Assembly (NCBI RefSeq): GCF_037975245.1
Contig: NC_092566.1
Location: 7,420,001 to 7,484,000 of the forward strand
DNA length: 64,000 nt
From: Apostichopus japonicus
Lineage: Eukaryota; Echinodermata; Holothuroidea; Aspidochirotida; Stichopodidae
Reading direction: 5' to 3'
Shown here: positions 29,601-41,600 of the stretch, one piece after another
Position numbering within the stretch: position 1 is the stretch's first letter
How the letters are laid out: each line of letters begins with the position of its first letter
Program-made: the position numbers and the translations under genes
The notes under the pieces: generated by a model
What the model saw: only the letters and a program-made list of their open reading frames with translations
Databases searched by the model: none
What the model was told of the DNA's origin: nothing

Positions 29601-32600
29601 CCCTTGGGACAAACCGTATATAGCTGCTAAAGGCACTTTTAAAGCTTATATGACACAAGGAGTCAATTAAGTAAACAAAAGAAGGTATTATTTTACCAAC
29701 TCTGAAAGTTTTATATTGCTGATTGGATAAGGTGAGCATTGAGATAGACCAATTAAAACAGCAAATGCAATTCAGGTATTTATTTGATTTCTGGGTATAA
29801 CATGGACACCAAGAGTAGCCACAATATTTAACATAGGCCTTGTTTAACGTTAGACCACACGCAGTGTTGAACTTCTTGCTCTGTGTTATAATGTTAACAC
29901 TGATTAGAACCCACAAGTTGAACCCTGCGATACACTAGGATCCAGGGCGGATAGCACCCTATGCTCTGTGTTAAATTTGCAAGGTAAAAGCAGCTTGGGG
30001 TTGACCCCGGATCAGCCAGCGATGACCTTTTACTTCCATTTCACACATACGCATACTTTGACACGATACTTAGTAGGCTTGTAGACACATCGCTGCTCAT
30101 CACACGGAATACGGCTTGGCGACTTTTCCTTCGCTACTACAGTAACCTCAACTTCCTGTTTGGTGATCATGAGCGGGGACGGGCTTTGATACCGAGCATA
30201 GGATCTAATGTACTGTAAACATGCAGGGGTTAAAAATCAATCTAATACCGAACACCGAGCACAGGGTCTGATCCGTAATGTAAACATAACCGAGCATAGC
30301 TACCCATTACCAATTAGGCTTCCCTTGTATGATCACCAAACTCTATCGCAGGCTACGCTCCATACTTTAGCAACTTGAAGCTTCACTGCTTTTCATTATA
30401 TCCGAAAATTTAATAATTTAGGGATTATATTTATTTATTATTTACTATGCCATCAATCACATGACATGTTTTTATTTTGTTTCTGTCAATTTAAATCTAA
30501 ACTAAAGGTTTAACAAGTGACAAGGGAGTATTGTCTGTCTTCATTTCATTTTCAACTCGAAAATAGACATTTCTCAGAAAATTGAAGCATACTGTGATTT
30601 ATTAATCCCTTTCTTTTCTGGCATGCAAATATACATAAATTAACAATTAACAGTCCCATTCATTCTGCCTTGGGTTTTCTTGAATTTCCAAAGTTTGTAA
30701 TAGATTTTTGTTTTTCCCTAAAACACATTATGTGGTTATTGATTACTGTGTGCATGATTCAATGTCAGTGCATTCCCCCTTTAATGTGATTCTTGAACCT
30801 ATGTACCCTGACTATATACTCTCTCGGTGTTCTTTGGCAATTATCTTCAAGATTTCTTGGAGAATGCTCTTCAGCGATCCCCGTCCTACATTTACACGGA
30901 AGGTCAACATACAATTCAACGCTGTCTTAAAAGCCTCACAGCTGGGAGCTGCCATGGATGGAGGCATTCTTGTATCATTATATTAAAGGTTATTAGCAAA
31001 ATTGGTAAAAAATATGGATTGTTATAATAATCAGCACAATCAGTGACAAGGACTGGCAAACAAGAGGTATTTTTTGATATTTTGCAAAAGTCACCAAAAC
31101 TACCTAGCTTAACTGAAAATGAGATTTTGAAAGTTTCAAACACATTTTTCTTCTTCTTTACCTGAAATGAAATTAACTACATTCAAGTCGATGAAATATC
31201 ATGTCGGCGAGCATCGAAATGTGACCAACATCAAAGCAGCAAGCATGCTTAAGAAATGGTTTGGGTATGAGTTTTGTAGCTGTTAGCCATTTCCAAATAG
31301 TTCCATTCACTGAAAACATATTTCTCAAAGATTAACCTATTTCCCCTAATTTAAGCTTGGTTTCCATGACAACTACAATTCCTGAAGTAGGTGGATCTGC
31401 CTTCAAGGCTGCCTCCATTTACTTTCATGAGACAGATTAGCACCAATAGAAAGGAGTTAAATATAGTCATCATTACCGATAGTTCCTCTCCCTGGATGCG
31501 AGTTGCCTCACAAATTTCTGAACATTCTGACAATGGACAAGCTTGATCGCAGGATTCCCGTGAATCTATCTAATTCATAGTTTAAAGGGATGGACTATAG
31601 ATTTCAAGGAGCCAAATATAAATAAATTTAAAAAAAAAGAAAATGTATATATACCACCCAAACAAATGTGTCCAAGTTGGCTTTGAAACAACACTCTACA
31701 TTGAATAATGTAGGTGGTAATTGGATTAAAACTATCGTTAATAATCGACTCCACTCATATAAGTAAATGATAACGATGGAAGAGTGGCTGGGCAATTATA
31801 AATAGGGAGAAGATCAAGGATAATCGAACCAGTGCTCTTAGGAATACAAACTAGCCCTGTGCTCTTCTAACTGAGCTATGCAGCCCTTAAATTACTGGGG
31901 ATTCCTACATGGACATTTCTCTGCTTGGGGTGGAGGGGGGGTACAAGTCAGAAGCCATGTGACAGTATACCTTTCAATTCCTGTAACCGAGGATCAAGCC
32001 CCGTTTACTGGATATAAAGCCCAGACAGGGGCAGGGAATGGAAGGGATTTCAAGAAAAAATCAGCTTTTTTTATGTTTATCTACTTGAATGAGTAAATGA
32101 ACGAAACAGGAAACTGAAAGAGGAAACAAACAATAGTTTCGAATGAATAAAGGTAAAGTAGTTTTGGCTAGAAACAGGATTCAACCGAGTGACCTCTGGA
32201 CTGCAATAATCTACTTATTAGGATCAGAAGAACTGTCAACAGATTTAGTATACAACAAATAGCCTATAATTTACTCAATGTCTGGAAGATGACATAGCTT
32301 AGTGACTCATATTGATGATAAGTTTCTACCTCTAATACAAAGTACTGCTTAGATACAAATAACCATTATATAATGGTCACTTCAGAGGGACTGCTAGAAG
32401 TATTCTGTACTGTATCATGTTTACAAGTTCAGTTTGACAACATTGCTGGGCACTGTGTGTATCATTATAAGCACCTGTGCTATGAGGGATAATCTGCAAT
32501 TACTATCTCCCCCCCCTGCATCCTTGCCCTTCCACCACACCCTCCCCCTTCCTTGTTGACAGGACAACTTAAAAACCTATAATAAGTCTGGGTCTATACA

Positions 32601-35600
32601 CATGTTAGTGCAAGTTCACATGAATATGACTTGTTTTGCCTCCTCTCTCCCAAACAAAATAATTAAGTTTACAAATTTCGTCCCATTTCTCCTCCTCCTC
32701 ATTATCATCATCCCCCCTCCAACCTCCCAACACCCTACACTGCCCCCACCTCCCACCTTCTTCAATACCATCAATGTTTTGTTTAAAACTTCAAAGATTT
32801 CAGGGCATGTGAAAGATCCACTGAGAGTTGACAAATATCACAAAAGTATATTTTTTTTAAATAACTTTTTGAGAAATGAGCAAATTGGAATCATCAATTT
32901 TGTACGTAGATATATACCCTGAATATGCTTTATGGTCTGTTGAAAAGATAAAACCAAACAACTTTGTATATATCCATGCAAACAGAACTGTAGGGTTGCC
33001 GAGGGGGAGGTGGGGAAGAGGGGAAAGATTACCAAAACATTTCTTGATAGAAAAATATCTCAATAAAGAAGGTTGTAAGAAAGACAAAAATATATATATG
33101 TATATATATCAAACCTCATAATAACAACCATGAAACAATCCCTTCATTAGTTGATGAAATATCTGATCCAGGGTCTGTTGTTGCTCAGCCGTACTGAGGC
33201 TCCTTAAATATCGAGCACGTAACTCCGTCTGGGTCGTAGGAAAATAAGTCTTGGTCGTACAAGTAGCCATCATCGTACAAAATTATGATCCAAAATTTTC
33301 CCCAAAAAATTATATACCGTACCGCTTTGAACCGGAGCGTGCCGCAAAACTAAATATCAACCAGAAGACGAAGATGGAAAATGAGAGGCAGATACCAAAG
33401 GTGAATTTTTCCTTCTCTTTGATCGTGACAGGTGGCCGCCGCAGACGTTGCAGGAAATTAAATGAGTTTGCGTAGGTAAAAAGATACCACAGTGGCTATG
33501 AATTTTAATAGCTAATTTTGGGTCACTTTTCATCTCCCAAATGATTTCAGACTTTCGACTGATCCTCTCTAATCAGGGAAATTCTATATGTTTGTCTTCC
33601 AAATTGCTGTGAAGTGCACGGCAAACTTTCGAATCGAATCTCAAAAGTTGGCTTTCCTGATGAAATCGTGGGTATACTTCCAACGACCGCTGTTTAAATG
33701 TCTCTATCTAAAATTTATCGGGCAACAACTCCAAACGTCAAGACCGATATGAAGCTCTTTTTTGTTTTCCCCCTATTGAATGATATTACATAGGCCGGTG
33801 CATAGATAGTCGATGTTTACCAGGCCTCCGCATTACAGCCAACTTAGCTGTGCAATGAGCAACCGCTTATGGTATTAACGAAGCCACTTGGCAGGGTTAA
33901 TCAATACTACGCACATGGCTCTATTCCCATTCTCCTTCGCTTTGCTCGAGACGACGAAGACACCGGGTCCTTCTGGTCAATATATTCCACTCTTGTTTAC
34001 CCTACGCAGAGGTAAATAATCAAGATGGCAGCGAAGGGGTCGCAAAGACTACAACTGCTACTGATTCCTGGTAAAAGTTCAAGACAAAATTGAAACAGGG
34101 AACCAATTAGACGGAAAACTACAAATGCCTGGAGCCAGAGAAATGAGAAAACAGACATGGAAACGAAAACCAATGAGAGAGAGAAACGTGTTCCTTGATA
34201 AAGCGAGTTTCTCACATGGAAATTTGACTCGCTTACTCGGACCCCGGTCTGAGGAGGAGGGAAACAGATTGGTCTGGGGATGAATTAGGAAGACACCAGA
34301 GAAGATTAGCACTACGGCGTTACATATGTGGAGGCCAAATTTCCGAGATGCCAACGTGAAAAAAAAAGATTCACCAAGAATGCGATAGAAAATGATTGAT
34401 TGCTCTTCTATAACGTAGTACGGGATTAGAGTCACTTTCTCGTTTCATTCATTGAGTGATCGACATGAGAATACTGTCCGCTTGGAATTTTGAAATCTCG
34501 ATTGCTGGCAATTTGCTTGTACCTACAAGAATTCCTCTCTACAGAGCTATGCAAGCAAGAGATATATTTCATATCTAAAATATGCTTCAAATGAGATCAT
34601 CATCCACCGAAAGCAGCCTGAGATAACTTCGCTGTTGAGTACTTTTTGGTAATTCTAAAACACAGACCTGACTGTAATCAAGATGACAGTGGGTGTTCCA
34701 ATACTTATACTGAAATGTTCTTTTCCATAGTTTAGCCACACAAAAATGGCACCTAAAAAAACCTTTTTTTTAATGATGTTTGCTTCAACTTTTAAAGTTT
34801 TTGCTCAATCTCAACTGGCTCTCTTCCACAATCAGTCTCATCAGATAAGGCAATTCTTTCCAAACTGCTATGAAAGAGTTGCTCCTTGCCTTTCCATAGA
34901 TTATCGGCCCTCCAGGAATTCTGACTGAAGGCACACACACACACCTCTGGCTCTCTTTCGATATTGCAGCTAGAGTGATGGCCAAGCATGCCGACACAAG
35001 GAACATAACCACTTAACTAGCAGGTTGTCTTTGGTAACCTTTAAAGATCGAGCATTAAATCTGTACAATTTTTACATCCTTACTTCTCTCTCCTTTGCAT
35101 ATAAATTAATCTTCCTGTTTCGCCAACTTTTAATCAGGAATTTCCCATGTAAACATCCACATTAATTGGGTAGGTTCTATCTGCTTCGGAAGGAAGTGCT
35201 ATATACCACCGCATACACTCTTGCCGTACTTTTGTACACAGGGCACTTCCTATTGAAAGATTTTCAAATTTGAGACAAGCGGGAAAACTTTGCGAAATGA
35301 ATCATTTCTATTTTCGGGTCATCAGAGCCATCCCCTCAACCCCCCCCCCCCCCCTGCTTACAAAGGTGTAACACTTTCACCAAACGAGAAGAGACAAAAA
35401 TCTAAAAGGCTGTGGCTACATTTATGGATCAGACCCCCACTCTGCGGTGTTCAGCATCAACTTGTTTTAAACACCCACACATTTACACTACTAGACCAAA
35501 CGCTCAGCGAACACTGAAAAGGAAGTTGAGGTCTCTTTGCTAGAAGAAAAGGTGGGAAACCGTAAGATGTGGTGATGTGAAGTGCTGCTTATTAGTAATG

Positions 35601-38600
35601 CTTATTATTATTGTTTCACATTACTCGCATAACAGAGAATAACGTAGGTTAGGATCACTGCTGATCACTGCATGGTAAACACCAAGCTGGGTTTACATTT
35701 TTAATTTTTTTAATCAGCAGTTATTTTTATATCACGACGACTACAAATGTGGGAGAAACCCGCAAGGGCTTATGGAGTACAACTTATGCGTCGGGTGGCT
35801 TCCAATTCAACACTTTAACTCAAATTTGGAATCTTTTCAATTTTAGCAATGCATTACAAACTGAACACAGAGTGGAACGTCTGATCCTACCTAGATCCCA
35901 TAGTCTATCCCGCAAGGGTTCGGAAATCAAGGTTTGAAACATGTTAACATTGCACATTTAGACTTCGACATGCAGAGCGCAAAAGTTCAACACCCTAATC
36001 GTGGTCGAATGTAAACGGGGGCCAAACTGTGGACATCACTCAGGGCAACATGACTATGAAGGTTACTGTCATTTTCTCCTATATAATCATTTAAATATGG
36101 TTTTTAATGTTGAAACTTCATGGTGATGCACTCAATCACTGAATTAAAGACATGGTCTCTGATAAGCAATACCTTTAGTTTTTCTACCTCCATGAATCCA
36201 ATGCCAGTAACTTTATCTTTCTTTCTTCTTTTTTTCCTTTTTTTTTTTGTAAATAATAGTTCATTACATTATCACCATTTTAGATAGTATAATTCTGGAT
36301 TGAATTAAAGCATCAACTTTCACTTATTGTGTGTAGTTGTATGGCTGAAAGGCATACTCGTTGTATCCCTACAATCATAATTTCCCTACCCACCCCTCCC
36401 TACATCCTCTCCTCCCACCCCCCCCCACCCATTATTATACCCATCTCACCCAATCTGCAACAAACACAGACCCCAGAAATGCACTTAAAACGGATTACAT
36501 AGAAAACCTCTGCTGACAAATTTTTCAAACTTGGATTACTTTGCTTTCATTATGCAATTTTGAAAGATGCAAGGACACCGATTCTTATCTCAGTGACCAG
36601 TTTACAACAGTGTAGCTGCCCAACCTCACACCACATCCAATCAACACGTTATATTACAGACAGCTGGTGGTGGGAATACAAATTAGTGTAGTGTCTTTAC
36701 GCATTGAATATTTAAAGGATGCTAAAAATCAATACAACTTTACACATCTCATTTGAGGAGCCAGACTTAATGCATCTCATCATCATCCTCTTCCTCCTAC
36801 TCCCACATATTAAAGTATATTGATCACTAAATGGCTCTGTCTTTACTCTGCATATTATATACGCAGCCTGCCTCTTAATCAAGAACAGCGGTGATGCTCG
36901 TCAAAACCACAGCCTCTCTCTTTCTCTATCTCTCTCTCTCTTGAGGTGTGTTTTTGCAAGAACACTGATGCAAGTAAAAAACCACAAACTCTGACCATGC
37001 AGTCCTTGCAAGAATCCAATACAACTGTATAATTGTTCTCTGCTGTCATTTTTTTTCTTTTTTTCCTGGTCAATTCTCAGTGTGGAAATGAATGGTTATG
37101 CTGCATACACAGCCATAAGGAGTCATAACACTACACCGGACTTTTTTTGAATATAGCAGACACCTCGTGAAATTAACGCAGTACTATACGCAAACGTCCG
37201 TTGGGTGTGGATCAACGGCTTCTAGATTTGCACGATTCCAGAATGACATAATCAGCCTCGATTATCAAATGTGCTTCGTTATTTTCCGAATGAGTACGTC
37301 TTCTGGAGAAGTGGTGATCAGACACCGAGTGGTTTGTTTAAGACGGCAAAAAGTATTTAATATTGAGGGAAACATGCTCAGGGGAACATCTGGTAAGCCA
37401 TATGACGGCAAAAACAATGGTCTTCTGTAAGATGTCGTTTTTAGAAGGCAGTAGTATGAAGGCATAAATGTCCTAGGGTAGCTTGTTATATGATTTAACC
37501 TCCACAGAGGGCAGTATTACAGAATGGGACGATGATTGAAACTACACATCGACATAAATGGAAACTGAGAGGAAGTTCATAACACAACAACTCTGGGGCG
37601 ACAAGTTTGTAAGTTCCGGTCCTTGGGGGCTTTTTAAGCAGCACTTTAAGTTGATTCCGATAAATATCAGTGCTTAGCTCCTACGCTGAAACCCTATCAC
37701 AATGTAGGTCAGGAACACTATAGTCACATCCATTTTAAATCAGTAGGAAATGTTGAAAACAGTAAAAAAAAATATCAAATTCATTTCTCCCTTGTGAATA
37801 TAAATTGTAATATATTTTTTAATTTATACAAAAGATTGTCTGAGCGATGAATTGCTGATTATCGAATCATATTCATTTATTGCACACTCCTTTAACTTTC
37901 CATTAAACGAAAAAACCATGGCGTTTGTCAAAATCATGTTCCATTAAAGGCCTGTGAAAGAAATTGGCTAATGAAGGATCAATCCATTTAACATTTTCAC
38001 ATTTGGTTTGCTCAAATTAGATAGGGATAGTTTGGGGTGGAGGGAGGGGGGAGGGTGTCACTTACTTTGAGCTAATTAACTAAGAAACATATCAGAGATA
38101 CATTCAGTCCTTAAACCATATTTCCAAAAAAGTTAATCCTCGATTCATATACTTTATAAGAATGTGTATTATTTTTTTGGACCCTTTTTCTTTTCTTGTT
38201 CCCTGCCGTAGGGAATTTCCTAGCAATCATACAGGAACACATACAAAGAAAAATAATTTAATTACTAAAAAAAATTCTACAACCTTTCACCCCACTATTT
38301 TGTTAACAATATAGGTGAACTGAAAGTGGATTAAATCATAACATTATCAGACTTTTAAGTACACGAGAAAAGGTATTGTAGTTCTTCAGCTTTGCATTAA
38401 AGGTTGGAAAGGTAGCGATAACTCGGACCACCTGATCCGAAAACATAACATAAGAGATTCCTTCCACAATCAAATCAAGTTTACTTTACGGATTGTCAGA
38501 CATTTTGTCCTGGGAAAATTGGTCCCAAAAATGTGGCTAGAAGACAAAAGAGGTTATATTCATCGTTGAATAACAAATCCAAAAGGAACTGAAGGGATGG

Positions 38601-41600
38601 ACAGCTATGTAGTTCTAGATTTTCATATCGATGTTTTAAAGCAGCATTTTGCGTCCTTTTCTATGATTTTTCTCAACCTCACTGATTCCACTTTGCCATA
38701 ACGACATACATAACTAGCTAATCTATTTATATTTTACTTCAAATGGTGGCATAAAAGTCGAAAAACTTGCAACTTTCAACTTTGTTCTTCTCCAAGATAT
38801 TTTCCGTTGGGAACCCAATAAACCTCGCCCATAATATGAATATTTAAACACTACGAACGTCATTGACAGATACGTAATATAACACCACGCTTGATTTGTG
38901 TACAGTCTATATGGCAGTTGTACCAGGGAGTTGCATAACAACTCCCTGGTACAACCAACGCGAAGTCTTGAATCTATTTTTAGCAACGGCTCATAACTAA
39001 ACCTGCATCTCTGATTGGTTGAATTCAAACTAGTGGGTTTGGCGGAATTGTATGCGATTAATTTTAACTGTGAAATTTGTCGAGGACACTCTTCTCATTT
39101 ATCGACATAAATCGTTAATTACTCGCTAATTAACGCTCTTGGCAGGGTGAAACTTGGATGGTATCTTAGATTGCTGTTTTATGATTGATACATGTAAAAA
39201 AATCGATGCACATGTTAAAAAAGTGGAAAAAAGCGACCCAACGCAAAATGCTGCTTTAAGTATAACCTTTCATCGATGATGACACTCTAAAGGTGTTAAT
39301 TGGACTCTGATATTCAATTCAGTAATTCATGACACATCAAACCAAGTCTCAATTCATACAGGATTTTAAAGTTTTTAATTATTGAATTCTTTTTTCAAAT
39401 ATTTATTGCTAATGGTGCTGATTGTAGCAACTGCAAGAACAGGTGAAGACAACTTTGGCAGTTTAGTGCAATGACAAGCAGAGGTTCTTTAAGTACCTGC
39501 CTCTCATCTGTAAACTCTCTGAGGGGTTTATTGGATCCTACAGAGTAGGGGGGGTGGGGGGAATGGCGGTGAACCAAATATACAGTACTAGGGGCAGGAC
39601 GATGGATTGTTACAAATTTAAGTTTGTTTTAGATGATGTCCAAACAAAGCCTAATTGATCAGATCAAGTATGCATGGTGCTCTAGTATTACCTTAGCAAA
39701 AAGAGGCAATTGTTATAGCCTGCTCTCTCCCTCCCCTTTCCTCCTCTTCCTCCCCATTTTCCATTCCTCCTCCCCTTCCCAACTTACATGAATTGACAAA
39801 TATGAATATGCAGTTTGCAATTCATAGGCCCTACTTGTAGATAACTTTGGCATTCTGCAATTAGTGTTGTACCGATATCCCCAATTTTGGTTTTCCCTTA
39901 CTGCCCTTACAAAGTAAGCCCAGACGAGCCAAGAGGTTTATTGGCTAAATGAACATGCACCCAGTAGCACCCAGATTTATTTTAAGAATGTCTAACAACT
40001 ACTTTGGCATTGCTTCCACTTTGTAAGCTCTGTGTGTTAGTTTTCACCATTCATATTTCAAAGAATAAGTTCCTTTCTCTATATAAATATAAACTGTGCA
40101 TAGCAACTACATTAGATTATAAGAAAGAGTATAATTGCCTAGCAGAATGGTTTTTCATTTGGTAAAATGATAAGGTCACCTGTATCACCATCCATCATCA
40201 TGTGCACATCCCCCCACCCCCTCCCTCCCCTGTGCCTCCCTTCCTCTACACCATACAGGCCTACACTCCCTCCCTAATGAACTATTACTATTGTCATAAG
40301 CTGAAACATTCAGGTCACAGGTTTCATTGACCCGATTGAGTTGACCTACTGACCAGCACCCTTTATCTGTCTCGGTCCAGTTATTACATCATCAACCCTC
40401 AACTGTATAGATTTCAAAGGTCACTTGGGTTGAGCTTTGCAAGCTTACAGTTTTCGACTTCCACTCTCCGATTATAAGATAATTAGGTAACAGCTCTCCA
40501 ATCTGTCTCCAAAATATTTACCATATGAATATTAAGCAAATTTAAAATGTGATATCAACAACCGTTTTTCTAAGCTGTTAATATTTAATATCAAAAATTA
40601 AAAAAAATTCCATAAAGGATGAAACAATTAAAATGTGTGTAAGAAGAAAGGGAAACAAAACCCCCAACAAATACATACTGCATTGCTTGTGTTAATATCC
40701 GTGCTCCCCTTCAGATATTCCAAGACCTTCTCCAAGTTGCCAGCCCGAGCTGCTCTGAGGAAACTAGCGTTGCCATCAGTCTGTGAGCAAAAAATTATGT
40801 CAAAACAAAAAGAAGATGTTAGAAATTGAATTACCCCAAAATGTGGCCAACTCAATGACCTTTAAGCTCTTCATACATTATAAAAAGCAGCCTAATTCAT
40901 TTCATTTTTAGCTTCTCTACCGTCTGACAATTCTAGGTCATGCGTTATGATTCAAAATTGATTGAAGCCAGTTATGTATCAAACATACAGCCGCCCAGAC
41001 CCAACATGCAGTTAGATGGTGTCACTATGAGCGTTCCAAACCCGTGGTTAGTTGGCTGCTCGAGCCTGCTGTGTCACTCAAACATGAAAGCTGTGAACCA
41101 GTGATTCTGATGAGGCAGAAAGAAGTAATTTTGTTTCAGCTTTGAGCAGCTGCTACTATACCCACTGTACTCTAAAGGATATTAAATATTACAGATGGCA
41201 ACTTAAAATCAGAAACTACAGGATATATCATTGGGATTGTACCACGATTCAACCGTACTGCCATCTTTTATCATGGAAAGAAAATTGTCGTGCAGAAGAT
41301 CTGTATGCTCTCGCAATTTAGGAATGGAGAACATAAAGACTTTGCCCCTTTTTCCTACCCCTATAGCCCCTCTCCTCTAACTGTCCATCCCCTGTCCATC
41401 CCCTGTCCCTGCCATGTGATGTAACTGGTTGTCTCTGCATTGAAACCAATACATTCATGAAACAATGATAATTCACCAATAAAACATGTTATCTACTGTT
41501 TTCAATTTTTTTTCCTCTATTTTTTTATATAGTAATTAATGCCTAACCAGAGAGTCAGTAATATAGACCCAGTTGCTCTCAAATACCCTACAATACAAAA

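Larger units (their letters stand above)
27425..40678. other. Large intron (13.3 kb) between repeats 1 and 2
   Basis: The longest intron. It contains a dispersed inverted repeat pair (29864-29984 and 35851-35993), tRNA-like relics (31811-31886, 32175-32222), a possible small exon or ORF at 33109-33273, a plus-strand ATG with a strong context at 34025, a 15-base C run at 35340-35354, a CT microsatellite at 36912-36941 and an inverted-repeat element at 38636-39259. No further ankyrin-repeat exon seen. Confidence 0.75.
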
